Positions 46,501 through 56,699 of a DNA stretch of 64,000 bases are shown piece by piece. The notes under the pieces are model-generated. The model did no database searches. It was not told where the DNA came from and saw nothing but the letters and a program-made list of their open reading frames with translations. This DNA is from Pogostemon cablin (taxonomy: Eukaryota > Streptophyta > Magnoliopsida > Lamiales > Lamiaceae): contig JAHCLQ010000843.1 of NCBI GenBank assembly GCA_023678885.1, forward strand, positions 1-64,000. The letters are read 5' to 3'. Both the position numbers and the translations under genes were made by a program. The first letter of the stretch is position 1, and every line of letters starts with the position of its first letter.

Positions 46501-47686
46501 CTAGATGAACACACATGCGTTGCACGTTGCATTTACGTCACACTTTGTGATTTTATATTTTTATTATAAAAATATAATTTTTCAACAAAATAATTAATAA
46601 GTTTAGCAAATCTCTGTTATTTATAAATTACTATTACATCAAAACTTCATTATATACATTTTTTTATAAGACTTATTTTAATCTAATCAAGATCTTAGTA
46701 TTTTTTTTTATGGATATTCCAACATACAATTGTCAATGTGAGAATTCTTATATGGGATATACACTCTAATTATTGTATTGTCTAAGCATGTCATTAATTT
46801 CAGAATATAGTTTAAGAGAAAGCTGTTTTTTTATGATAAAATGGGTATCCCTCGTCAACATGGTTTATCGAACTCAATAATATTTGAGGATTTTTTTTTT
46901 GTTTCGATATGTTCTACCATTACAATTTCGGCTTGTGTTATACATTTGGTGAAATGTAGGCAAACTAATCGGCTTCAATTGCAAAGAACATGTGTGGTTT
47001 CCAAATACAAATGACAAAATTAAATGAATATATTCATACAAAATTTTGTATTACCTACCCAAATTTTAAGTTCACTTATATTTTGAATGAATTTTTTAAT
47101 AAAATTTATTTTTATTATTTTTTTATAATAATTTGGTGTGTTTTGGTAATAATTAAATACACTATAAAATATATTATGTGATACTTTTAAAAATAAAGTG
47201 TGTTTGGGGATATTAATTAAGTGTCAATTTCTTTTACGAAAATGTGAATTTAAATTTGACATGGATTAAACGGAAAGTGTGATAATGAAGTTGAGACTGA
47301 AAGAGTAATTATTAAAAATATATAAAAATTTTTGTTTAAGTTTTTTTTTTCTTTTTTAAATGTAAGTAGAAGATATAATCGAAGTAGTAGAATAATTTAA
47401 ATAATTAATATTAACTCTACCATCAATAAATAGTTATAATTTATGTAATTCTTAGTTCATTTATTAATTAATAATTACAAATATAGTAAATCTCATTGTT
47501 AAGTTAGATTTTATTTAATTTAAGATAGTTATTGGTAATTCTTAATTATTTACGTAAGGATGGATAATAAAATTTACACTAATAAAATTGCTTCATATAT
47601 AAACTACTCATAGTCCTATAACTCATTTTCACACACTGATTTTATTAATAGATAATAAGAAAAGTTAGTTTTGACTTAAGGGTTGG

Positions 47687-47807
47687 CATCGCAAAGAATC
47701 GCAAGTTCATTGGCCTTCTTGATCAGCCCTCCTCTCCTCTAGGAGAAAATGACCTGCCGGATGTTAACATTCTCGATCTTCTTGATTTCGATTTTCCCCC
47801 GACCCAT
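47687..47807 (-). pseudogene. MADS-box first-exon fragment, AGL15/AGL18-like
   Basis: From ATG at 47805-47807 the frame reads MGRGKIEIKKIENVN, IRQVIFS, then a TAG stop where MADS proteins have Lys, then RRGGLIKKANELAILCDA. This covers about 40 residues of the DNA-binding MADS domain. The wording (KKIENVN...GLIKKANELAILCDA) is closest to the AGL15/AGL18 subgroup of MIKC factors, which act as nuclear transcription repressors. The match ends at CDA and runs into unrelated sequence with a stop, so it is a truncated capture. A TATA box and pyrimidine-rich leader sit upstream. Confidence 0.88.
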
Positions 47808-47975
47808 TAAATCTCTCCCAAAACCCACCAAGAATCAGCAATCAGAGGGCCAAAAGAAAAAAGGGGGAGGGGAGCGGAGGGGATGGGAGGAGAAAGAAAG
47901 GGTTTGTTTCCAAATAAGGAGGAGGAGAGAGAGGGGGACGTTGGAAGAAGAAAGGGGGGGTATTTATAAGGCCAC
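47808..47975 (-). promoter_or_regulatory. Captured TATA box and 5' leader of the MADS fragment
   Basis: The minus-strand TATAAATA lies at about 47962-47969, followed by a C/T-rich leader of about 130 nt up to the MADS start codon. This is the normal arrangement of a plant core promoter and 5' UTR, here on the same strand as the Helitron. The plus-strand frame across this stretch is a shadow of the purine-rich complement. Confidence 0.65.
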
Positions 47976-48609
47976 AAATGGCAGTGAAACGGCAAGCTTT
48001 TGCACGGACCACTCCTACATGACTCTGCATTGTTGCCACATCAAGCTTGGGCTTTGCTTTAATTATACATGTTATAAAAATTTAGACAATTATCTATATA
48101 AAATATAATTTAATTTTGCACATTATTACATGTGATTTGATTAAATTTTCATTCTTAAATTTTCCCACCACTCATGTAAATGGAGCCGTGGTGAGAACCT
48201 ACCCGACCATCCCGTGTGGTTACCTGCGGAGCTATCCGAGCTCAAGTTTTGCAGTGCTGCTTTCGTTGCAAGGAGGTTCGAATATCACAGCCGAAGTTAT
48301 GGTGTGTTCCGAGAGGGTCCTTCAACAATGCAAATAATGGGAAGGTCAAGCCATTGGTTACCGGTAGTTAGCAAGATCAAAATGTCCTGCAAGATACAGA
48401 ATTATTAAGTCAGCAAGTGAAACTATAATTGGGGACATTCAAAATGTACACGAATTTGAATTTTGCTAGTATGGAAATCTTTGGATTGCAATCTAGAAAC
48501 AAATTCATTTTTGCAGAAGACAAATGTAGAGCTGCAAAGGTATGTAATTAACTTAAAACATTACTTCAAATCCTAGAAAGTATAATATCAATTAATGGGG
48601 TTGTGTTGT

Positions 48610-49120
48610 TATATAAGAAAAGCATGATGAGTGAGCTCCTCATCAATGTGAAGATTGATCATGGTCCTGTATCCTACTGTCTTTCTCTCTTCACTCAAAT
48701 TTGAAAACATGCAATCTCAGAAGATTAGTGGACAGAATCTTCAACTAACTCTAAGCAATTTCCTTCCCCAAACAGAGCCTTGACCCGCCCTGCAATTTCA
48801 TCATCAATTGGCCCAAAATCCTTACCATGTTATAGCTTTGAAAGGCAGCAATACTAACCTGAAAAGCAGTAAACTTGAAGAGGCTCTTGGCCCAGAAGCA
48901 ACCGTTGTGATTGAGCCATCTCTCCAGCCTAAACTCCTCTGCATCATTTCCCATATGGACCTCATCCTCTCCATCGCATACGGCGAGTATGACAGAGTAT
49001 CACCCATTTTCACATGGAAACCATCCAGCATTGTGTCTTCTGAGAAGCACATCTTCGATCCTATGTTTAGTCCTCCATCAATCACTTGATATCTCAATCT
49101 TGAGCCAAAATATGAAAACA
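48610..49120 (-). pseudogene. CYP704-like cytochrome P450 3' exon fragment
   Basis: The coding sense runs from about 49110 downward: KMCFSEDTMLDGFHVKMGD, YSPYAMERMRSIW, then after a frameshift AEEFRLERWLNHNG, SLFKFTAFQ, an inserted disruption, and the heme-binding loop GGSRLCLGKEIA (48751-48790), where the Cys is the axial ligand. Stops follow, then LSEERKTVGYRTMINLHI near 48650. The order and wording match the PERF and heme regions of CYP704-type fatty-acid hydroxylases. At least two frameshifts and several stops make it inactive. Only the C-terminal quarter of a P450 is present. Confidence 0.85.
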
Positions 49121-50366
49121 CATACATTACATACATATCATATGAACCAGAGGATACAGGCTGAGAGACTCAGTGAGGGCCTGTTATAATTTTGACTTGT
49201 ATTAAATGCTCGGTGAAATTTAAGAAATTTAATCAAGCTCTAGTGCAAAGTCTGGGTTCGAGTTTTTCAACAACATGATTGAACAAATATCCTCTTAACA
49301 ACAAACGATGTGGTGAAATTCCGTTCTGTAATAAATGTGCTAAAACTCTTGTTGGCAATTTTTTAAATTCTCCATTAATATACGAAAATTGAAATAAGTC
49401 AAAACATATAATTGTATAAGGATCTGATGTTTCTTCCAAATTTGCTGTAATAAGATTCTTTGGCCTACTAATAGCTCTATATGAAAGCCTGCTAATAGCT
49501 CTATATTAAAGAGAAACTTTCTATTGCATTAGACCCATACAAGGAAATAATAAATATTTCACATTACCTTAAGCAAAATAAATTTGAAGATCTCCTTTTA
49601 AATGTCCCATGTACGCGCACAACTGCATGTCAAGCAAGTGGAAAATTACTCCAGGAAATACATTATAAAATAATGTCAAAATAGTAACAGAATAATGATA
49701 CTCGAGTGTGAAAACTAGGACTGGACGGTACAGTATACCGAAAATATTTGAGCATACCGTATACCGTACCGAATCTTTCGGTATACCGAAATTTCGATAT
49801 GATAATAAGCAATACCGTCTTTTACCGAATACCGAAATATCTCTTCAGTTTGATATAGCAGTTCATACCAATTCATACCGAAAATGTATAAAAAATAAAA
49901 AAGTACTTTTGCTATTACATTCCAACAAAACACATACAATTCAAAAATCAAAATCTCAAAACTAGCATTAATGACTTGGAATTGAGGCCTAAAATAAAAA
50001 TTTAACATCAAGATTAAGAATTGGATCTAAAGTATGAAGAGAAGATCTACACCTTTTAACTTTTAGAATGACTGTGCAAGTTCTTTGTCTTTGAACTTCT
50101 CTTTAATATGACTGACCTTGAATGGAGAATAGAAAGTCAGCAGCAGGGGAGGCGGAGGGGGGGGTGGCAGGCAGTGACGGGGATGAGGAAGAAAGAGCTA
50201 TCGACGGGGCGAGAGCAAGAATGGAGAATGGAGGGACCAAAGGATTAGCAATGGGTAATAGAAAGAGGGTGAGGTGTGTCAAAGTTAAACCTGAGTTGTG
50301 TGTGGACGGAAAATCAGATGGCTGCGTGTTGTGAAGAAGAAAGTGGAGATGAGAGGGTAAGAGCGG

Positions 50367-51178
50367 GGGAAAATAGATTTTTTTGTCCGCTAACTTTGCC
50401 CAATTTTGAATTTAGTCCATAAGTTTTTCACTTTTTGAAAATCGTCCATTATATTTGCAGAATTTTGAAAATCATCCATTATATTTGAAAATTTTGAAAA
50501 TCGTCCATCATGTTTACCAAGTTCAACAAAATCGTCTGTTTCAACAGGTCATTAGCAGGTTATTCTAAAAAATAAAAAAATATGTAAAATATATATATAT
50601 ACTATTTTAAAAAAAATATCCTCCACTAAGAATTTATATTATACTTTCTCCGTCAGCCCGAAAGAGGACATTTTTCTTTTGTGCACGTTGATTAAGAAGT
50701 ATTATTATTTAATGTGTAGTGAGTAGTTGTATTAGTGGGAGTGTGGATCTCATATTTTAATTGTATTAGTTGGTGTGTGTGGATCTCATGTGTGTAAAAA
50801 AGGAAGTGACCCTCTTTGAAACAGACGACCAAAATGGAAAAAAGACCCTCTTTCGAGCGGACAGAGGAAGTATCAATATTTAGTCAAATTTGCTCCACTT
50901 CAGTAATGAAATTAATATTGTTTGTTTGGTATACGGAAGTGAAAAATGAAAAGTGAGATAAAATTGGTTAAATAAAAATATGATATAGATTAATTGGGGT
51001 GAAAATATTCAAATGACCTGCCATAGTAGGTCAAAGGATCAAAATGTTGAATTTTATGAAGTTAATGGACTAATTTCAAAATTGTTATAAAATTAATGGA
51101 CTAATTTCAAAATAAAAAAAGTTAATGGACTAATTTCAAAATGAATGAAAGTTAGCGGACGAAAAAATCTATTTTCCC
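50367..51178. mobile_element. Mutator-like element with 9-bp target duplication TAAGAGCGG
   Basis: Terminal inverted repeats of about 30 bp start GGGAAAATAGATTTTTT and continue to GTCCGCTAACTTT at both ends, with one mismatch. TAAGAGCGG flanks it (50358-50366 and 51179-51187). Next to the ends are repeated phrases such as GAAAATCGTCCATTATA and AGTTAATGGACTAATTTC. It is non-coding and 812 bp. The 9-bp duplication supports Mutator affiliation. Confidence 0.85.
50644..50870. mobile_element. Stowaway-type MITE
   Basis: It has inverted ends CTTTCTCCGTC...CGAAAGAGG and CCTCTTTCGAG...GACAGAGGAAG, flanked by TA on each side (50642-50643, 50871-50872). The CTCCxTCxGTC end belongs to Tc1/mariner Stowaway elements. 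The length is 227 bp. It is nested in the Mutator-like element. Confidence 0.82.
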
Positions 51179-51599
51179 TAAGAGCGGTGTTGTGAAGAAG
51201 AAAGTGGAGATGAGAGGGTAAGAGGGTTGGGGGGAGGGGACGGCTAGGGTTCTGGCAATTGGGTAATAATGGAGTAAAATTTATATACTCCACAGTTAAA
51301 AAATTAAAATAATTTAATTTATGTATAATTATATATAATGACTATTATTAATTTAATTAATAATTAATAATTTGGTATACCTGTATATATCGAAATATCG
51401 ATATATTATCAGTATTTCGGTGTATACCGAAATTCCAATTTTTTTAAAATATCATACCGATACCGAACCGAAAAATTCGGTACGGTATCATACCGTACCG
51501 AAATTTTCGGTAAAATCGTTATTTTACGGTATAATAAATACGGTATACCGATTTTTCGATATTTTCCCCTAGTGAAAACTTCTTTTTATAAAATTGAAT

Positions 51600-52370
51600 G
51601 TAATAGTTGCTCCTATATCAACGTTCCTTGTTATTTACCATTCAAACTTGCTTTCATCACCACAAAAAAAAAATAGAAGAAGCAGAAGAAAAACACAACA
51701 ACAACAAAGTTACTTATTCAATAAATTACTTTAGCATTATATTATGCATATGACTCACATTTTTTTCAAAAATGTTTTCTTTTTGTTTTTGTTGCAGTGT
51801 CACCTAAAGGTAACTCTACGGTGAAGTACATGCTCAGCACACTCAAATGCTACTTCATAAGGTTAATATTCCTTTCTTTATCTTCATGGTTGTTAAGCCA
51901 CACGTTAGAATTTTCTTCGTTGATAAGCTATATTATTTATGTCAGGGCTGTTTAGCAAGGAATCTAAAAGGCCATCATTCAGATATTTCATGATCAGGTA
52001 CAGCATGGGCTTATGGTAAACAACCGAAGCATTTTCCATCATTCTGTAAGAATGAAATCTCTATATCTGTATGCTTCTTTGACTCCTAAAGAGTTTATCA
52101 AATTTAAATTGTATCACCTATCACCCAAAATTTTCCCTGTTAGAGCTTAAAACTTACTTGGCTGAGTGGTTATAAATTGCACCATGCCTCACTCTGTGAG
52201 GATAACGTCCTCCATGTTGATGAGCACACCTAGAACTCCATCTTCCCCCTGATCATGGCAAAGTAAAGCTTAATTAGAGCAAAAAAAAGGTTATTTACTG
52301 AAAAAGTTTTACAGCAAAGCTGTCAAGCATATAGGAACTCAGAAAAAATAAGTGTTCTGTAGCTAGCTGC
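51600..52370. other. Helitron H2 interior, no gene assigned
   Basis: There are possible exon-like pieces with splice-like edges (TTGTTGCAG at about 51797 on the plus strand; a minus-strand piece near 52190-52255 reading GEDGVLGVLINMEDVILTE after CAG). I cannot attach them to a family. The rest is AT-rich. Confidence 0.35.
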
Positions 52371-52373
52371 TAC

Positions 52374-52486
52374 CTGTATTATGCAGTCAACACAAAGAAC
52401 ATCTAGATTGCGAGCTGCTACATCAGTGCCAAAAAGAACACTACTTGAAGAGACATAAATGATGCTAATGCATTCTCCTTTACAGC
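52374..52486 (-). pseudogene. DEAD-box RNA helicase exon fragment (RH18-like)
   Basis: A 113-nt exon is bounded by TACAG^GC (acceptor) and CACAG-type ATACAG^GTAGC (donor). It reads AVKENALASFMSL, then after a one-base frame change SSSVLFGTDVAARNLDVLCVDCIIQ. The second part is helicase motif V (TDVAARGLD in active proteins; here Gly is replaced by Asn). The first part corresponds to the residues just before it. The retained splice sites show that genomic DNA, not mRNA, was captured. Best match from memory is the RH18 group. Confidence 0.8.
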
Positions 52487-52489
52487 CTG

Positions 52490-53990
52490 TATACATGATA
52501 TAAGTTACTATAGAAAACCATAAGTTCAATAACCTTTATATTGTAATTTGTAAACACTTCAAAGTCCCTAATATTAGTTGCATAACTACCTGCCGAATAA
52601 CCATCATTCAGGTAGTTTTGTCATAATTTATACCTAAAAAACACAAACAAAAGAAGACCAAATGACTCACCCTACTTCCTCTGCGAGATCTTCGTACACC
52701 ATGAGTCTCTGGATCACGAATCTAAGCAACACATTTATATTTTCATATACAGTAGTTACTAATTTCATCATATCATAACTTTACATGCCAGATATTTTTC
52801 CCAAACCAAAGCGCAATCAAATACTCCCTAAGAAATCAATGATGTGCTACTAAATTTATGCATACATATAATTAGGACATTTAGGGGAACCTGCAATGAT
52901 AAAAATCAGGAAAGTAACTACAAAGAGGAGGCAAAAGTCTACTTGTAAAATTACTCAAAAGAATTACATAAAATTTCATATAATGCATAATTGTCATATA
53001 CGTATCGGTAATTACTCACTACATAGATTTGATAAAATCTGTTGCCAAATACAGATATTCTTAGATACTGTAAATAAAAAAGAAACATTTATCTTTTGCT
53101 AATTCGGAATAAAGTAATAAATTCAATTGAAAAACAAAAATTTATGAAAATAACATAATGTGAATATTATATAGATATATGTTGTAGCACTTTGCCAACC
53201 AATATTATTCATATATTTAACGGAACAGGCTCACCAAGGTAAAGACAAGAACCAATAAGATTGATGGAATGCTAATTTCCACACATGCAGGCTTGAGGAA
53301 AGCTATATCTGTAAAATGCTAAAAACCCCCTGCAGCAACGGTTGGTGCAACCACAACAGGGTTAATGAACCTGCTTCACATGCCGAAAACAATGAAAATA
53401 AATCAGATCAAAGTTGGAGTTTTTCTCCTTACAGTAAAACACATGCATATTAATTATAGATATAAAAGCAAATAATCGTTCAACACTCCATCGCTATGCA
53501 AACCATAAAATGTTTCCTGAAACTCATCTCTTCAAATAGAGTAAACTAAGAAATTTTTAAAACGCTATGCTCATTAGAAAACCCGGACCCGTGAATAACC
53601 ATAGCTTTTTGAACGAAAAAGGGGAACGTTGTCTTATGTTCGAACCGGGACGGCGTCGGATTTAGGGGATGCCGATGAGGGTAGTAAAATGTGGGATTCT
53701 TCTTCTTGATCAATTTCACCCGTTCGTAGCTTGTAATTCTAAAAGCTATCAAATTGGATTCAGGGTTTTGACAATTAATCTGTGGAAGAATTCGTACGTC
53801 TCGCAAAATTTTAAGAGTTTGCGAATCAAGAGGCTTAATAGAATTTTAACAGTTACCACATAACTCATTGAGCACTCCAAAACTTTTCTCGTAATAAATT
53901 ATTAAAATAAATAATAAGGTTATAAAAGAAATTAACGGACATATTTGGAAAAAAAAAATTCTCACAAGCTTCACACTTTTAATATATTAA
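52490..53990. other. Helitron H2 5' part, unassigned
   Basis: A minus-strand piece near 52680-52730 reads IRDPETHGVRRSRRGSR between splice-like edges. A frame of 86 codons (53546-53806, minus) has no known motif. The terminal 50 bp match Helitron 5' ends. Confidence 0.35.
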
Positions 53991-53992
53991 GA

Positions 53993-54576
53993 TTATATTA
54001 TGATTTATGAAATTGTTCAATTGGATGCTTATCACTTTTTCATTAATTATTATTTTTTATTAAAGAAAAATTATCACTTTTATAAAATGTTCCGACTTCT
54101 TATAAATATATAATATTCAAATAAAAAAATAAATAAAATTCATAATAAAATTGAATTTAAAAAAATATTTTAATTTAAAAAGAAAAAATAATATGAATAA
54201 CATGATTTGAATTAAGAAAAGTAAGAAAAAATATTTATTCCATTTAATAAAAAAATATTAAAATTTATTAAAAAGAAACATAAATTGAAATGTCGTCTTC
54301 AAGATTCGAACACGTAAACAATCTTTTAAAATAATTGGGGTGCCATTATGCCACTAACATTTTAAAGTAAAAGTTTAACAAAAACATTATTTACACATAA
54401 CCTGAACAACGGTCCGATTAAGGGTAAAAAAAAATCCATCTTTCAAACTGAGATCGGTGAGATGGTCTCACATAAATCTTTGTCATATTTTATTGTGAAA
54501 GTATTTATTAGTAATATTGGTGTTTAAATTTTAAGTATAAGTAAGTGACTCATATTTTAATTTATTTTAGGGCAAG
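53993..54576. other. AT-rich flank of the Helitron pair
   Basis: It starts with one unit of the TTCAATTGGATGCTTATCAC repeat also found left of H1, then A/T-rich sequence. A GGTGAGATGGTCTCAC palindrome lies at about 54457. No gene is recognised. Confidence 0.5.
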
Positions 54577-54802
54577 TTTTGTGTGTGACCGTCTCACGTA
54601 AGCTCTTATGTTAGACGGATAAAAAGTAATAACATCATTAACGAAAAGTTATACTCAATCGATAAAAAGTGATAATGATGATAATATAAATAAAAAGTTA
54701 TAACATTTTATAGCGAAAGTTATAATATTTTATAGCACAAGTGATAATAATGTTATCACTTTTTATTCACTTAATTGCTTACGTAAGACGATCTCACAAA
54801 GT
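54577..54802. mobile_element. MITE with GTGACCGTCTCACGTAAGC ends
   Basis: The left end TTTTGTGTGTGACCGTCTC...GTAAGC is inverted at the right end GCTTACGTAAGACGATCTCA...AAAG, with a few mismatches. The interior repeats GATAAAAAGT and GTTATAA. It is 226 bp and non-coding. The superfamily and target duplication were not determined. Confidence 0.6.
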
Positions 54803-56090
54803 CTTTGTCTTTATTTAAAAATGTAATCATAAAATCAATAATAATAAAAAATTATATCAACATTTAAATCGTATTTTAAAAATAATACATTAAAAAAAAT
54901 AATTTAAGTATATTTTTGTAAATGCACATGTATTATAAATCCATTTCACTTGGTTAGTCTACAACTCAATCAATTATTAAAGACTACAATGAATCACATG
55001 CATATTTCTTGACCTTAGTTAGTCTTTCTTGGGCCATCTGTCGCCAACAACCTTGGTTACGACTTCTGGGTGCTTTATCTCGGTTGTTGGCTTGGAGCAT
55101 TTTCAATGTTCCTCCTATTCCCTTGCGATTTCAAAATTTCCTTCATTTCTGACATGGAAATTTGTTTTGTTTATGGTTGTTTTTAAACCATGGTGTTGGC
55201 CACCTCCATAATTGCACTTAGATTGCTCAGAGGGGCAGTAGGGCTACAAACTCCGGCGCGGCACCCCTCGTTCATCATTCTAAGCCCGTTGCTGATCACT
55301 AAACCCAAGATCAGCCCCTTGACGCAACCCATGTGTGGTTACGGATCAAGCGCTCACTATTGGTTTATCTCATGATTATTGTTGGGCCCCATTGTATAAG
55401 CCAATCTTTTGGCTCCCTTGATGTAAAACTTAATCATGTTTTTTATCTCGTATCGTTTCTCGGAGCCACCTATTTCGGGCTCTTTTTGCCAGCCGCTTGT
55501 TTGGCTTTTAATTTTTCGTTTGATCCTCCTCCTTTCTCTTTGTCCCCCCTTCTTATTTTCTTTTACCTTTTTTATAATATTGCGTAGTTTGATAAATCCA
55601 TTTTACTGAATCGCATCGATCCAAATAGAACTGAAAATTCATACCAAATCATACCGAATTATAAGAAAGTCATATTATTATCGTTTCAAATTTCAATGTG
55701 GCATTGGATATTCGGCCTTTCTCACATAAAAAGACGATCTCTTGTATAAGTGTTGCTCAAATTAGTGGGAAGGAGGGAATGCGGAAAGATGTTAACATCA
55801 TACAATGTTGTTGAGATTTCTTATGATAGTGGGGTTGTTATGCACTGATAAGAAAGTATTAAGTTGGTGAAATGAGAATTTGAACATTCTTACGACATGA
55901 TTGGTACGACGGAATGATATAGGAATAGAATGAGCATTCTTAATTGGATTTATTACTATATATACACTTTAGAGCTAAAATACTCTCAAATACAAAGGAG
56001 AAAAAAATTATTCTCCACTACACAAATTAATATTAAAGGGACCAAATTACCCTTAATGAAATAAATCAGATTTCAATTTCATCTTTCCTC
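54803..56090. other. Intergenic sequence, no gene recognised
   Basis: A less AT-rich patch at 55020-55590 has three plus-strand frames of 60-84 codons in different phases without a known motif; it may be an old, decayed coding fragment. At about 55950 a phrase starting TTTATTACTATATATACAC resembles one at 32800. Confidence 0.4.
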
Positions 56091-56359
56091 TAGTGATGTC
56101 TCCTCCCGCATGACCTCATGCAACCGCCGCCTCTCTTCCGCCCATCGCCGCCGTCCATCTCTTCCCGACCACCATCCATAGGAGCATATTCAAGTTTAGC
56201 TCCCCAAAATCTCCTTCATGTCCACAAAAAATGCTCTTAAAGTTGAACCCATTTCATTAATCTCCCATATCCAATAAATCAGATCCACCTCCTACCGACT
56301 GTAGCAATCCTTCCTTCACAATTTTCGATGCCCTATCAACAAATAACGGCGGCGACGAA

Positions 56360-56689
56360 ATGAACAAATCCTTCAACTTATGCCTGATGGACAATTCTCT
56401 TCCCTTTTTTGGCGAGCGGTGTTCGTCGCTGTTCTCTTTCCTTTTAGGCGAGCGGTGTTCGTCACTTCTTTCCCTCCGATCGGGCGATCCATCAGTGCAT
56501 CGCGAATTCATCCTTCACTTGGCGGCACCGACATCTCCTACGCGGTTAAGGAACATTCGGAGTGTCTTGAGGTGGCAGAGGTGGATTACTGGGCTTGTGG
56601 TAGGGCTTCTGATTGGGCTTCCGGTGACTGCGTACTGGGTTGCCGTTAGCTTCTTCACAGTTCACTCGTCCTCTTCCTCTTACCAATAA
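56360..56689 (+). CDS. Uncertain open frame with one membrane segment
   Basis: A 109-codon frame ends with a strongly hydrophobic stretch (WITGLVVGLLIGLPVTAYWV, residues about 75-94) after a basic segment (TRLRNIRSVLRWQR). This pattern would suit a type II membrane anchor. The first half repeats GERCSSL twice and is less convincing. An opposite-strand frame overlaps. It is followed by non-coding AT-rich sequence with T-rich stretches. I do not recognise the family and the start is not secure; it could be a captured or broken gene piece. Confidence 0.3.
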   Translation: MNKSFNLCLMDNSLPFFGERCSSLFSFLLGERCSSLLSLRSGDPSVHREFILHLAAPTSPTRLRNIRSVLRWQRWITGLVVGLLIGLPVTAYWVAVSFFTVHSSSSSYQ

Positions 56690-56699
56690 CCTTACTCAT

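Larger units (their letters stand above)
49716..51571. mobile_element. hAT-type element with 8-bp target duplication GTGAAAAC
   Basis: GTGAAAAC flanks both sides (49708-49715 and 51572-51579). The ends are TAGGACTGGACGG and, inverted, TAGGGGAAAATATCG. Eight-bp duplications and TAGGxxTGG-like ends are typical of hAT. Subterminal regions are packed with GGTATACCG and TTCGGTAT words in both orientations (49730-49880, 51370-51560). No transposase was recognised, so it is non-autonomous. A Mutator-like element is nested within. Confidence 0.8.
46501..53992 (-). mobile_element. Helitron H2 carrying host gene fragments
   Basis: On the minus strand the 3' end shows a near-palindrome ACGTGC-AAC-GCATGT (about 46514-46528), then CTAG at 46501-46504, next to T (the first base of H1). 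The 5' end reads TCTTAATATATTAAAAGTG at 53992, with flanking A. The length is 7.5 kb with no rolling-circle replicase visible, so it is non-autonomous. It carries same-strand fragments of a DEAD-box helicase, a CYP704-like P450 and an AGL18-like MADS gene, plus a nested hAT element. Gene capture by Helitrons is well known in plants. Confidence 0.65.

Noticed and set aside
47749..48108. Plus-strand frame of 119 codons at 47.75-48.1 kb
   Set aside because: It is the complement of the MADS leader and exon, where the minus-strand reading is clearly homologous.
52150..52200. tRNA-like phrase TTGGCTGAGTGGTTATAA
   Set aside because: It resembles a Ser/Leu tRNA A box, but no B box, anticodon arm or acceptor pairing follows within 80 bp.
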